Assembly: GCF_034702125.1 (NCBI RefSeq)
Contig: NC_085861.1
Coordinates: 46,892,222-46,956,221, forward strand
Direction of reading: 5' to 3'
Length of the DNA stretch: 64,000 bases
Source: Engraulis encrasicolus
Lineage: Eukaryota > Chordata > Actinopteri > Clupeiformes > Engraulidae
Shown here in pieces: positions 21,172 through 33,965 of this stretch. The stretch's first letter is position 1. Each line of letters opens with the position of its first letter. The notes under the pieces were generated by a model. That model ran no database searches. It was not told the DNA's origin and was given only the letters and a program-made list of their open reading frames with translations. The translations under genes and the position numbers were made by a program.

Positions 21172-21724
21172 CTTTCTTGTTGTGCTTTCTCCACTGCCCA
21201 GCGTCTCACTGCTATGTCGTCACTCCCTCAAAACCCGCGCCAGAACCCTCTGCCCCGCCCGCGTTGATTCAAAACACATCTCTGCGTTGTGATTGGTTTA
21301 GTTGCCATCTTGCCAGATTCAGGGCAAGATTCAAAATGAATAGTTGTTCGATACCAGACCCACCCGCAGCTGAAAATTTTTCAGCGTCCAGCAGGTGGCG
21401 CTGGTTTACCAGGCTACTGAGAAACACCTTTGAGCACAGTAGCCTATACTTAACGCAGAACACAGAGAACACTAGCGCCAAAGGACAATCGACAGTCATA
21501 AAGGAATATACTCTGGGGGAAACACTCCAGAGCTCGTAGCATCGTAGCATTGAAGTGAGGTCGCTGGCACGGTCTGTTGAAATCCAAGTGGATCCTGGAC
21601 AGACCACTCTTGCCCCTCCAGAACTGTGAGTCGGATCCATTACTTTCCTTTGCTGCTCGGTTACCCATGGCGCTCTGAGTGACTTGACCACGCTGCTGTG
21701 GGCCCTCCTTGCTCATTGTTTCTC

Positions 21725-21948
21725 ATCTAAACCACACACACACACATGCACCCACGCACATACCCCCTCCCGCCGCTGCGCGCTCTGCTGGGGGGCTTCA
21801 CCTCACCTACACACATACACACACGCTGCACGCTCTGCTAGGAGCTTCATCCTAGACACACACACATGCACACACGCACATAAAGCATACACCTCCCTAC
21901 ACACTGATATAATTTTCATTTCTTCCTACACACACACTGACAACTTTT
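21725..21948. repeat. Interrupted CA-rich microsatellite region
   Basis: Four short (AC)n clusters are separated by a repeated CGCTCTGCT / GCTTCATCCT-type phrase, so it looks like a CA repeat plus a decayed 60-70-base tandem unit. Confidence 0.7.
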
Positions 21949-22437
21949 GTTTGAGTTTCTGGGGTTGTCTCGCTGACGAGCGAGTTGTTTGGTCCGAGGA
22001 CGTTTTGATATTTCTGTTATTGTACGTTTTGATTTATTGTGTTTTGGTAACTGGCTCGGCTGGTTTTGTTTTTTGTTAAGGTTAATTGTTAATTGTAATG
22101 CACGTCTATTTTTGTGTTTGAGTGTCTTGATAAAGACGTGCTGGCTTGAATCCTTGGTTTGTTGTTTGTTTATTTTGTCTTATAATTGTATTGCTGACGG
22201 AAGCTGTTATTAAGTGGCAGGATTAAAGGCCTGAACTGGTTTTTTATTCAGTGCCCGACCATAGCGCCGTTACACACTGTTCGTGATGGTAAGCTTACAT
22301 TCATAACAACTGCCATCAGTTTTTGTAGACTGCTACCATTTTTGTATGTCGCTACCACAACAATTCTCCCTGAGGGCATTGGTAAACTCAACGAGACGCA
22401 GAGAACACATCTCATTCGAAATCCGAGCATTTGATAA

Positions 22438-22593
22438 ACTGGTGACGTGACGAGCCACGAATGACAGCTCAAAACTGTGCTCCAAAGCCAACGAGTGTCA
22501 CGGTTTGAGTGTTTGTTTACTCAAACCGCGACACCCTCGTTGGCTTTGGAGCACAGTTTTGAGCTGTCATTCGTGGCTCGTCACGTCGCCAGT
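22438..22593. repeat. Large near-perfect hairpin (about 75-base arms, 8-base loop)
   Basis: The arm 22438-22510 (starting ACTGGTGACGTGACGAGCC) is the reverse complement of 22519-22593 with only a few differences; the loop is GTTTGTTT. A third partial arm (GCAAACAAACACTCAAACCG, about 22624-22643) repeats the loop-proximal words. There is no coding and no obvious target duplication. Confidence 0.9.
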
Positions 22594-23497
22594 GTCGAGG
22601 GTAGCCAGCCAACGTTTGCTACCGCAAACAAACACTCAAACCGGACACATGAACATTGCGTACCCCACAACAGACGTGCAAAAACCTTGCGATGCAGTAG
22701 TGACACATGCATCGTGGAAATAACAATCTGGTTAAAAAATTACAGTACTTCAGGCTTTGCGATTTCACGATAGCAAAATGACAACGTCTTCTTGTACTCA
22801 ATGATGGAAAAATCCAGATAACACTAGTCATTTCCCAGTCAGAACTAAACTTTGCAATGCGACTCGGAATTTAAAAAATAGGGTAACCAAATCGAAACCA
22901 AGGCTTGCCAAAATGATGTCGTCAAATCGAAGCAAAGACTTACAATTTATGAATTCGATTTCGTCACGCTGTTCCATGTAACCGAAGTGTCTGACCACAG
23001 ACCATGCTTGCCAACATGCTAACAACAGTCTTGCGTTAGTGTTCATGCTTTATGCATTGCACATGCAAGATATTTGGTCAAACGACAAGTGTCAAATTTC
23101 CCAATTAAATCTGCATGATTTAGTATCATGGCTTTTGGTATTGTACCACAGCGCAGGCTTCATGGCTAAATGCAATACAGCTGATGTAAGCTTATGCTAT
23201 CATAGCTAGCTAATACACTGGCTGGCACCCATAAAATAGTACGCGACTAGGGACTAATTGACTTACTTGTTGGTGTTGGGTAGTTCTTGCTGATGGACCG
23301 GCAAGACTTGGTAATGACCCAGACCTCCACTTCAGTCGTTTAGATTAGAACATCCACTGTTTTATCTCTTCAGTCTTCCATGTTATGCGTTTATTCAAAA
23401 TGAATTGGGCTTGGGCCAGGCGGGTGAGCTAATCCAGGTAGTGGGTGGAGACAGAGGGCGTGGCGGAGAGAAGGCGTGGGGAATTTAAATGAGCTCG

Positions 23498-23521
23498 TCC
23501 TGGGATGACGTCATCCCAGGA
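23498..23521. promoter_or_regulatory. 24-bp perfect palindrome centred on a CRE (TGACGTCA)
   Basis: TCCTGGGATGAC is followed by its exact reverse complement. The centre TGACGTCA (23506-23513) is the consensus CREB/ATF site. The element sits in a G/C-rich stretch after GCGTGGGGAATTTAAATGAG. No gene start is identified next to it. Confidence 0.6.
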
Positions 23522-23620
23522 ACCTTTTAGGATTGCGTCAATTGGACTAGGTCTTATCAAAGCATGGAGGAAATGCTGTAGTGCTCTGTGAACACATTTC
23601 GACATTTTTAGGGGTGACTA

Positions 23621-24149
23621 AAGCCGGGCATACACTGTGCGATATTTTCACTCGTGGGTCTTAAGCTTCTGCTCACACTGCACGATGGAATTTCACTGTT
23701 TAAAAGTTCACAGCTCACGACTCACGTCCTCACACTACACGAGCCGACAGTCGGATGCGAGTGAAATGCTTCCACCGTACGACGCGACAGGCATGTTTCC
23801 CCGGTCTGCAGAGGAGGGAACATGCGCACCTGAAGTGGAGATGAGGTCGCTCAACAGCGAATCGCACGGCCCTATTCATTTGTGCATGGAAAGTGTCAAA
23901 TCGGGTCGTAGCACTGCTTTAACTGTGCGATTTACGCACGAGCCACGGCCAGAATTTCAAACCGTTTTGATTTTCTTGCGACCCTGCGATTGCACGATCG
24001 TGAGGCGAAATCGCTTGTCGTTACCCCATGTACACTGCACGATGCGAGACTCACGATTGACCTGCGATTGAGCAAGAAATTGGCCCGACTCTCAAAAAGT
24101 CGTGCGAGTGCCAAATCGGGGCAAAAGTCGCACAGTGTAAGCCCAGCTT
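23621..24149 (+). mobile_element. TA-flanked inverted-repeat element, copy 1 (529 bp)
   Basis: It begins AAGCCGGGCATACACTGTGCGA and ends with the reverse complement of AAGCTGGGCTTACACTGTGCGA, flanked by TA on both sides. The interior is woven from short words (GCACGAT, GCGATT, CTCACGA) in both orientations. Copy 2 at 51205-51747 is the reverse complement, and a partial copy lies at 55943-56163. No transposase frame is present. The TA flanks suggest Tc1/mariner-type mobilisation, but CTA/TAG flanks also fit other superfamilies. Confidence 0.8.
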
Positions 24150-24232
24150 TAGGGAGGCTATAAAGACTAATTTTAAGGCTCAAAAAGCTCAGAGGGTGAA
24201 AATTTCATGCCATGGGATCTTTAACATTTGGA

Positions 24233-24309
24233 GTGTGCGCGCTTGTGTGTATGTGTGTGTGAGTTTGTGAGCTTGTGGCTAGTGTGTGTGTGGGGGGGGG
24301 GGGGGGGGG
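24233..24309. repeat. TG microsatellite ending in a G-run
   Basis: (TG)n-rich DNA ends in about 19 consecutive Gs at 24291-24309, a possible quadruplex or assembly-fragile site. Confidence 0.9.
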
Positions 24310-26674
24310 ATCTTTTCCTTTTGAGTTACTAAATTGGGAAATGTTGTTTTGCTTCTGTCCTGCTTAAGTTCCACCATTACATTGGCAGGAGGCCCTTTTT
24401 GCCGTAGCTGTAGATAGCCAGTGGGCTGTCTTATTATTGGGCCTGAGTTGTACTTTATTTTCGGTTAATTGCTTTTCTTTTGTATCATTTGTTTATTTAA
24501 TTTAAAGTTACAAGCGCCTTATTTATATTCATTTTTGTTTGAGACCAATCACGCCTACATCTTTCCTGTGTTGTTGTGGCAAACAATTGTTTGTTTGTCA
24601 ATTGCATGTTAGCTCTGGTGGGAGGCTTATGTCCGCTGTGGATCATCAATGATCCAGTTTCCCCTCCCCTTAGTCTGTAATTGGCGTGATTGAGTCATTT
24701 TTGTTTATTTTTGTTCTGTTGTGTTACTCCGATTGATCCACCCCTTACCTCTCCTTTTCTTCTTTATTTTGCAGGTGCTGAGTGCCCAAGGCAGGGTGGC
24801 AGTAGATCCCAAATAAAAGGTGGTGGTGTTTCCTGCGTATGTGACCACGTGTGCCTGTTTGCATTTCCTGTAGTTTAGTAGTTTGCAGTGATTTGATTTA
24901 TTTACTCATCCTTCTTTGGTTTGCTGTGCTTTTTGAATTTTCTTTAGTTTGATTTGTAGTGAGTGTGTCACGTGTGTTTGCATGGTGTAATCCCTCCTTA
25001 ATTTCTCAGTATCTGGCCCCCTGCTGGTAGGCCTCAGCCCTGCTCATTTTTATCCTCCTCTCCTAACTCCCATACATGTCTTGTCAAGTAGGCCTACTGT
25101 GAGTGAAAATGTTTGTGACAGATTGGTCTACACCCCTCAATCTGACTGATTTTGGTCCTTTGTCTGTGATTGGCTGGCCCATTACTGGCAGGACTTTTAT
25201 GTTGATAAATGTAGTTTTTGGACGTGACGTGGGTCTCTTTCCGCCCCGCTGTGTTTTGCCGGCAGAGGATGCCGGCTGGCGTGTGAGCTGCTGCTAGCCG
25301 TGATCATTATCCGGTAGATTTGGTACCTTCAGGTAGGCATTTAACATTCATACTTTATGATGTGTCCGATCGCCGTATTGTCTGAATTACGGGCCTGATT
25401 ATGTGACTGCATTCCACTTCTAGCCATTCTTGCGTGGAACTGCACTCTGCTGTGAACTGGTGTTCACTTCGCGCTGCCTATACTGCACCAGTGTGTTGCC
25501 CATCATCTGTGCCCTGTGGCAGGTCTGATTTGTGCTTACGCCGGCTTTGGATTGGCCACAGTGGTTGGCCCCTGGGTACCTGACTGCAGTCAGTGGATGG
25601 TAAGCTGGCCTATGCTACGTTGATGTTGTTGCTCCGATGGTAACGATGACCTTAGTCACTAAATCTACCCTCACTTTCCTCAGTGTGTGGTCCAAATTGC
25701 GATTGTTCCGAACCACGGATCTATGATCAGGTTAGCGGTGCCTCTCTGACGCTGTAAGTATTCATTTCTTCCTCTTGATTGTCGCTGTCACCAATTACCT
25801 CTAGGCTAGTGAGTAATGGGTACCTGTCTGTTACAGGGGGATTGCTAGCTACACTCCTCGGAGGTTGCTGTTTTGTTGCCGTCACACTCTGCGCCGGTTC
25901 CGACTGGCTCCACCTGCTCGTCCTGCTTTTGTTTGGTTTAATTATTTTTATTTTCTGGCCCGTTTCTTGGGACGCCAGCCTCCTCGCTGCGCACTGCGCA
26001 GGTCTAGTTACCTGTGTGTGTTGTGAGTGCGTGTGTGTCTGTGCGTCTGTATGCGTGTGTGATTGTCATCTAGGCACGGCACCGGAGGCAAGTGTACACC
26101 CCTTCAGTCAACCTACGGCGGTGTAGTTCTCCCCTCTCTCTTGCTACACGAAAGTTAAGTTGCATCTAGTCATCACTGTGTATGCAAATGGTGTAGTACA
26201 TTAGTACGTGTCATTCTCGCTATTGAGTGTCTCTCTCTTCTCTCCTCCCTGGATAGGTATGGAGTTGCCATAGCGCGCCGGTCTTCAGGTGGTGGATTCC
26301 CTCACTTTTCCATTGCTGTGTGCACTTGGGTGACTATTACTATTTTGCTGCGTGTAGTAGTAGTAGATGTGTGTTTTCTTTTTATTTTGTGTGCCTATCT
26401 TTATTGTGTGTGTTTATTTTGTGTGACCTTTTCCCTAGTCTTTAACTATCCCTTTTCAACCGTGCTGCTATTGGTTAGCCTAAGCCTAGCTCCCCCCCCC
26501 TTTAAGAGTGACACCATTGCCCTGTCTCCCCCGTACTGGGGCGTTTCGTATGATTGAGTGTAGCCTCCCTCCTCTCTCGCACAGGTGCCGTGCGTGTGTA
26601 TGCGTGGTGTGTGTGTGTGTGTGGCCAGTGGCCATATTGCTCCACATAACGACCCGCCTGTGGGTGTCTAATAG
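24310..26674. other. No gene recognised; T/G-rich DNA
   Basis: Long T/G-rich stretch with many TGTGT words and splice-like signals, but no credible coding frame. Its texture is LTR-like, and a possible LTR end with an AATAAA is found across the hAT insertion at 35600. An LTR split by the hAT element is therefore conceivable but not shown. Confidence 0.35.
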
Positions 26675-28000
26675 CAGTGGCGGTTCTACCTTTTTTTAGG
26701 AACAGGGGCCACCATGGGGCCAAATGTAACCTTCAGGGGCCAACAGGGTCACCACCATCTGATATCCAGTGATGACGCGGCTTAGATAAACATCAATTGG
26801 CGACAAGGCAATACACATTATCCAGCAAGTGGCAAGAAAACATCATAGTCTTAATGAATTAAATTACCCATCATAGCCTCATTGTTAATAGGCTACCAGC
26901 CTTGCAGATTTTGTTGAGTGTATTGCATACTCTAATACATCATACCTACATATTGCTCATTTTTCAAACGTACTTTTCTACAGTATGCTGACAGGAAAGA
27001 CCATCGACTTCTACGCTACTATCCAAATACACAAATGAATAATTCAGCAGGCCTATTCCTTTTCAAACTTAAATAAAACATTATGAATCAGTATAATTTG
27101 CAATACTTATTTTTTTATTCAATCTATGTGCATGAATGACACATCAAACATAATCAACAACATATAGATAGGAGCAGATAGCAGTGTTATTATGGATGAC
27201 ACAGGACTAAGTAGTAGTAAAATGCTTTGAAAAGCATGGGCTGGAGTATCATAACAACCTAGTCGGTCATGGCTATGGCAGAAATGCTGTTATGACTGGA
27301 AAGCACTCTTGCGTTTGCACACAAATTCAGGATGTGGCAAAATGTGCATATTATATACATTGTAAGGTTCACCGCTTATATCTTGTGATTGTGGATAGTG
27401 TAAAATCACTGACTAAGGCAGGTTGCTTTTTTAACTCTTGCATAAGTTGCACAATTTCTTGTCAGGATCTTACGTGCATACAGAATGGCAGGATGCTCTG
27501 GACTTCAAAATGTCTGCGGAGAAGCAAATAGAAGAAATAAGTGAACATATCAAACATTATGCAAAGAAAACTTTTTTCCCCTTTAAATTAAAGTATTGAA
27601 CTGAAAACACCAGTGTGTGGTTACAACAGCAAGATAAGAGAATGATTAGCATTATGCCATCACTTATAAACATTTTAAATTGCTAAATTAATTTATGTAT
27701 GCATGTCTGTCTGCAGATGTGTGCAAAATATTGGATCTGTGAAATGTATATTATATGTGGCAAGACCATAATCTTATTTTGGAAATCTAGATCAATACAG
27801 TACTTCTACTCTAATATTGTTAAGCAATGAATAGTTGTCAACTGACAAACTTCAACAGGATACTGGCTGGGCATAGCCTACAGATGGTGTAACTTCAATC
27901 TGCTCATTACCGTGCCGGGCCGCGACAGCGTACCGTGATCATTACACCCTGTGGCCATTCGGAATGCGGGGGGCAGTATAGCACCGCTTTTGCAGAGCAG

Positions 28001-28762
28001 CGTCTGCCTGTGTCTGTGGTCTGTTTGTGCTTCCGTCCTTGCCCGTCCCCCAGTTTTAGTAGTAGTAGAAATACAGTCAGCAAATTGCATGTTTTATTTA
28101 GCATTGGGCATTTGATAGGGCATTTGATAATAACACAAGTGTGAGCCCTAAACAAGACCACAATGTGAATTTAAACTCGACTTTTTTCTGTCTTGCATTC
28201 ACCGTCTCCCAATCCGTCCCTAACTTATTTCAGCACTATTCAAGCCAGGAACGGGTATCCTCAGGATACAGAGTTTGCATACCTACTACAATTTGAACCG
28301 GTAAAGACAATTAAAACCGAGTCAATCAGACAGGAACACCATTGTAATTAAGTGTGTCCCGTAACGCCAGCATGAGAGAGATCGAATTTTAAATTAGGCG
28401 AGGACATTGTGTTGCATGTAACATTGGGCATTTGATAATAACAGAAGTGTGCGCCCTAAACAAGACCACCATGTGAATTTAAACTCGACTTATTTCTGTC
28501 TTTCATTCACCCCGTCCCTAACTTATTTCGGCATTATTCAAGTCAGGAACGGGTAGGCTATCCTCAGGAGTTTGCATACCTACAATTTGAACCGGTAAAG
28601 ACAATTAAACCGACTCAATCAGACAGGAACACCATTGTAATTAAGTGTGTCCCGTAACGCCAGCATGAGAGAGATCGGATTTTAAATTTGGCGACGACAT
28701 TGTGTTGCACGTAACATTGGGCATTTGATAATAACACACGCGTGAGCCCTAAACAAGACCGC
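28001..28762 (+). repeat. Tandem repeat, about 300-bp unit, inside the hAT element
   Basis: Units begin near ATTGGGCATTTGAT at 28103, 28423 and 28716 and run through CCCTAAACAAGACC, AACTCGACTT, TTTGCATACCTAC, CAATCAGACAGGAACACC and GTCCCGTAACGCCAG. There are two full copies and one partial. The leading part (28001-28240) recurs at about 30511-30715. Confidence 0.85.
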
Positions 28763-28922
28763 CAGTCGACGGTGTTTTGTTTTTATTATTCTGCATTCAT
28801 GCCAGGAACGGATTGTGAACACTTATGACTGCTTCTTTGGAGGCTGGATAACCTGTCACACCACGACGTGTCACAAAAGGCTGTGCACTGCCTTTTCTTT
28901 TTTAAAAACACAGCAGTCGTAT

Positions 28923-30001
28923 TGTCACGGGGGTGACAAACTTGGACTAACTGTTATTCTCACTGATTGCAAATGTTTGCAGGTGCCAATGGGAAGAGGG
29001 AGAAAGGTGATTGGGTGTACGGGGTGGGTATGGGCTTTTTGAATGCAGGTGGCAAGATGGCGAGGAGGATCCGGAGGAGGACGAGACGCACAGCTACCGC
29101 ACGAGAGAAGGGTCGGAGAGACTACCGCGGCCGGGGGGCAGCCTTGGGAGGGGGGTGAGCTGCACGCCGGTATCCGGATGGGAGAAGATGGGGCACGCGT
29201 TCGGTCCTTTGGACGACACAAGCAACAGACGACTACGAATGGCGCGGACGGCATATTGCCTGAACGAGGTTTGCGGCCAGAGTCACGAAGAGGTTGCGTT
29301 GGAAAGCTGCTGTGGAGGACGCTCACGCCTGGTCACCATAGCCTTCACCTTGAAGCCTCCTCCCCGCTGTGTGTGCTGCCCCTGGCCCGCTCTGTCTGTC
29401 ACTCACTCACTCTCTCACTCCCGGACCCAGCGAATGCACGATCGGAAAAGACTTTTTGCGCAGCGAGGATGGCCACCCCTACACCATCGTTTTATGTGTG
29501 CTGTGTTGGTTGCTGTGCTGCTCACGTGTGCTCCTTTAAATAAGTAGCTTAGTTACTCGTGCTGTGTAGGCCTATTTTATTCACAATTGGTGATGGGAGT
29601 TAGCATCTCCCTGTGCGTTATTCATACGAATTCAGAGACTGGAAGCCTGTTTACCCTTCTCCTATCTCCACCAGCTGATCCGCCTCCGCGTGCCCAGACG
29701 AGCCAGGTGGCCCCGCCCAACCTGTCGGAGGCTACGATGCGCACGGACCGAGTGAGAGGTTTGAGGTGCTGATCAGAGACATTGGACCATTAAGGACCCG
29801 GCGGACAGAGAACTGGTTACACATCCACACACACGCGCACACACACACACATGCATACAGAACTATGTCTCCAAATAGAAAATAAATACTTGATTTAAAT
29901 GACTTTGTTGTCTTGGTGTTTCCTGATGTGTACAATGCTCCTCGGGGTAGTTGGTATTAAGTGGGGGTGCCGCTGTCAAACGCGCACCCCCACCTGTGAC
30001 A
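28923..30001 (+). mobile_element. Solo LTR (1079 bp) with 4-bp duplication GTAT
   Basis: It starts TGTCACGGGGGTGACAA, ends CACCTGTGACA, and is flanked by GTAT (28919-28922, 30002-30005). Its termini match those of the LTRs at 8551 and 9918, with related U5 text (TTGGTA...GTG.CGC...GCGCAC). It is therefore a sister family. A polyadenylation signal AATAAA lies near 29880, next to a (CA)n tract. No internal region or second LTR remains, as after LTR-LTR recombination. Open frames across it are read from LTR DNA and are not genes. Confidence 0.85.
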
Positions 30002-30388
30002 GTATGATACATGTTAAGATAAGTGTGAAATTCTTTTTTTTTTTTGCTTAGGCCTATTTTTTTGGCAAACGAATGCATTAATAGGCCTAATTACTTCTAT
30101 TGTTAAGGCGGCTACAGAGTATAATTTGTTTTCATTATTTCATAATTTTTGTTGGTGGTAAGCCTATATAGGCTACTATATAGGCTATTTTTAATTAGGC
30201 TATTTGAATGATTCAACCAACCGCCCGAATTTAATTAAAATATTTGGCTATAGGCTACTTTCGATTCGATTGTGTGTGCTCTTCTTAAAACCTGATTTTA
30301 ATATGGCAACCAAGCATAGGCCCTACACATTGTGAGGGACTAAACAAGTGCGTCCAATGCGAATACCTCTTGTGTTGTTGGAGAGAGA

Positions 30389-30975
30389 GAGAGCTCTTTT
30401 GTGTGCGTGTGGGGGTTTGATCACCCCCTCCCCCACAGACAAACATTCACTCCGTCACACAGTTGAAGACTGTAGTTAGTTGACATCTATGTAAGCGCCC
30501 CTCCAAGCGTCTGCCTGTGTTTGTGCTTCCGTGCTCGTCCATCCCCCAGTTTTAGTAGTAGTAGAAATACAGTCAGCAAATTGCATGTTTTATTTAGCAT
30601 TGGGCATGTGATAGGGCATTTGATAATAACACAAGTGTGAGCCCTAAACAAGACCACCATGTGAATTTAAACTCGACTTTTTCTGTCTTTCATTCACCAT
30701 CTCCCAATCCAGTTTGCATAGGCTTACCTAGTACCTACAATTGAATAAAATAAAAAAGACGGGTTTTTTTTTGTTATTATTATTATTATTAGTGCTTGTG
30801 GACACTTGTGAACTATGACTCCTTCTTCGGAGGCTGGATAACCTGTCACACCACGAGCTCTTTTGTGTGCGTGTAGGGGTTTAATCACCCCTCCCCCACA
30901 GACAAACATTCATAGCGTCACACAGTTGAAGACTGTAGTCAGTTGAAATTTATGTAAGCGCCCCTCCAAGCCGTG
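30389..30975 (+). repeat. Duplicated block inside the hAT element
   Basis: AGCTCTTTTGTGTGCGTGT...GCGCCCCTCCAAG is present at about 30389-30510 and again at about 30855-30970. Between them lies a copy (30511-30715) of 28001-28240 and a copy (30806-30855) of 28824-28870 (GGAGGCTGGATAACCTGTCA). The order points to local duplication and rearrangement. Confidence 0.8.
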
Positions 30976-31014
30976 TGAGTTTAACAGTTTGCGGCCAAGA
31001 GGTTTTTTTCACGA

Positions 31015-31019
31015 GCGCG

Positions 31020-31082
<63 letters not shown>
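31015..31082. repeat. CG/CA microsatellite
   Basis: (CG)n of about 8 bases followed by a pure (CA)n run of over 50 bases. Confidence 0.95.
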
Positions 31083-31085
<3 letters not shown>

Positions 31086-31189
31086 AGAGATGCAAGGCAG
31101 AGTATGGATATTGTTTCAAAAGTTTGAATGTTTATTTGTTGTGATGTTACAAATAGCAATAAAAACATAGCCTAGATCAATAAAAAGGC

Positions 31190-31480
31190 GTTCAAAAAAT
31201 CAAACTATGCCTAAAAATAAATCCTTACAAAGTCTTTTAAGTGTCCAGGTGTAGGCCTAGCCTAGCCTACTTCAATATCCTTACTCCCGTGTCCATACTG
31301 TAAATCCCATGGTGCAAAAAGTGCAGTTGGCTAGTGACTCAACAAGGGTGGCAGCAACGCAGTCTGGTCTTGATTCAGAATTCACTCAGGACAAAGGCGG
31401 CATTCAAAAAAATCTAAGTAGGCTATGCCTAAAAATAAATCCTTACAAAGTCTTTTAAGTGTCCAGTCACCTGGATAGGC
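31190..31480 (+). repeat. Pair of 50-base direct repeats
   Basis: The phrase CTATGCCTAAAAATAAATCC...TTTTAAGTGTCCAG occurs at about 31204-31248 and 31424-31471, roughly 220 bases apart. Confidence 0.75.
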
Positions 31481-32371
31481 CTACAGTCATCGACCAAATC
31501 ATCGATCTAGGTGGTGAGCCCACTGGTAGGTGAAGGGAAACAGCGCACTACTGCACAAACAACAGACCGAGTCGCAGGAGACACAGCGAAAGGGACGGAA
31601 CGCAATTCTGGTTAAGCCGGGCAGAAAGGATGTTTTCTGCTGTCTTTATCTGCAGTGTAGCCTAGGCCTACATTAGGCAACTTGTAAAGGCTGCTGTGTA
31701 GGCATTGTCTACTAAAACTCTGTATAGGCTACTTGTAAAATAAATGTACACTCTTACTGAAATGTCAAGTTTAGCCTACGTTTATTTGTCTATACACAGA
31801 ATTAAAAATCAATACAATAAAAACAATATGAGGTAATAAAAGAGTATGACGTGTGTGCATCCGTTTTTTTGTTCAACATTGTTCAACATTGTCATAAGAT
31901 GGTGCGGAGAACCAGGTAAAGACCACAAATGCCCAGACGCTAACCAGACATGGATACCAAATTATTTCTATTTATTTATTATATTTTTAGGCTTAGACAT
32001 ATGTTAGCCTACTAAATATTGAAAAAAGGAAAAGAAAAGACAGACACGTCGAGGCTACTGGTCGTAGCCTATTACAGCAAATCGAACATGCGCTATATGC
32101 ACACATAGCAATAAAGTAGTAAAAGGAATTCAACTTCGGAGCGCAGTGGGTTTCGTGGGTCCGGGGGGATGGTGATGGCACGTTTGGTGTCTTTCCACCA
32201 CCCCTGCACGGAGAGTGCATGGATGGAAAGCATATCCATAAAGCATCTGCATTCCCTCTGGAAGAATTAGGATACAAAGAGCTGGTTACAATTTCAGGAA
32301 TCGAATAGTCTAATTGTCATAACAAATGTTGCGGTTTCAGTTAAATAGCTCATATTAAGTGGAGGACGAGT

Positions 32372-32507
32372 AGGCCTAATATTTCATAAGCATATTTTAG
32401 TTCATATATTATGTAATTCATTCTGCAAAAATGAGTATATTTTTCTCTCAAAAAATGACATTGGTTTCAATGAGGCACTCTTGTTCTGGCAGGGACTCGC
32501 TTTTCGG
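32372..32507 (+). repeat. Dispersed 135-bp repeat, copy 1
   Basis: It matches 48486-48625 in the same orientation at about 90 percent by eye (TTTCATAAGCATATTTT ... GGGACTCGCTTTTCGGCAC). Class unknown. Confidence 0.8.
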
Positions 32508-33880
32508 CACGGCAGTCACATTCAGCCTACTGCTTGTCCCATACATTTAAGAATCATAACTATAGATCTACTAGGCTACATTTCCATCCCTACTATCTGA
32601 CTAAATGTAGGCTACGTGAAGTTGCCCCTCTCTCGTTGTTTGTTCATATGCGCGGATGAGATGGAAAGCCTGGCTGTGCCAAACATTGTTTAAAAGTTTT
32701 TATAAAATTTTGGTCGGCACACAAGGTTTACCATCAGCGCGCGAGCCCTAAAAAATCGCAGCTCGCTTACCATCAGTGCGCGAGCCCTTGAAACAGTGAA
32801 GTGGCATATCGCAACAGCACATGCGGATTAGCCAAATCATATGCAACAAAGTCGCCAACAAAGCGAGGATTTAACGTTTAATAGGCCTATGCCAACGTTG
32901 TGTGAATACGGGAATTGGACAGTCATGCACTGTCCTTTCAATAGGTAGGCCTATAGTAGAAGACCGCTTCGGTTTCTTTTCACCTCATGGGGAAAGCATA
33001 ATTTCCATGCACTGCACGAAACTACTAAGCATAAAGTTAGCGATCAAACAAAAAATATTGGTTGTTGTCATTACAGCATTTAATAGCCTATGCTATGGCT
33101 GTTGTTTAAAATAGCCATTGGATTGCCAACCGTCTCTTGTATTAAGAAACAAACGTATGGATATGAGCTGACATGGGACTCAATGTCGTTCAAATGCAGG
33201 GAATTGCATCTGTTTTTCCCCCGTTTTTATTCATTTGCGTAATTTTAGTTTTTCTGTGCGTTCCGGGACCTCTGTCCAACTCACCGTCGCTGTGATGTCA
33301 TATGTTTTTTGCGTTCCGGTACCTTGTGATTTACAAATTAAGCACTGATTACGGAAGTATAGGTTAGGTTATCGCCCCAGCTGTTGGCGATGTAAGATAA
33401 ATAGCCAAGGCTTAAACGCTCAAACGCGGCGCTGTAGGTTACTGCAGTGAGGTTTAGGCCCCCTATTGCACCCTCCGTAATTTTTACCAAACGAAAAAAG
33501 TATTCACATACAGATATCAAGTTTGAAGTTGTAATATTAGACGTTTCAAATCTTGCGATGCGAGAATCGGTATAGGGGCTTGTGGCTACACTCAATTTCC
33601 ACACATAGAGCTTGCACATTAATGGCAATTCATCCGATCATCATTAAAAAAAGAAAAGAAAATTCATTAGGCTATTTATTCTTTTTATGACTCTTCCTAC
33701 TTCCTGGAGGTGTTCTCACACAATTTAATTAGGCATGTCGTTATCCGCTGAATCGGTGCGTGCTGGTGAATATGAGCATATTAATATGCCGTCAACATCG
33801 TCTAAAATATCCCATATGGTAATAAATGTTGCCAACACATTTGCGCTTCTTCACCACTCTGTGCTATGGTTATCTGATAT

Positions 33881-33883
<3 letters not shown>

Positions 33884-33925
<42 letters not shown>

Positions 33926-33965
33926 TGTGTGTGTGTATGTGTATGTGTGCGCGCCCGTGTGTGCG
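33884..33965. repeat. GA then GT microsatellite
   Basis: A (GA)n run of about 40 bases passes into (GT)n. Long open frames on both strands here are repeat artefacts. Confidence 0.9.

Noticed and set aside
21269..21691. 140-codon minus-strand frame upstream of the helicase pseudogene
   Set aside because: It overlaps the presumed promoter-side region and shows no family signature.
29011..29547. 178- and 166-codon overlapping frames
   Set aside because: They lie wholly inside the solo LTR 28923-30001, are G/C-driven and have no known domain.
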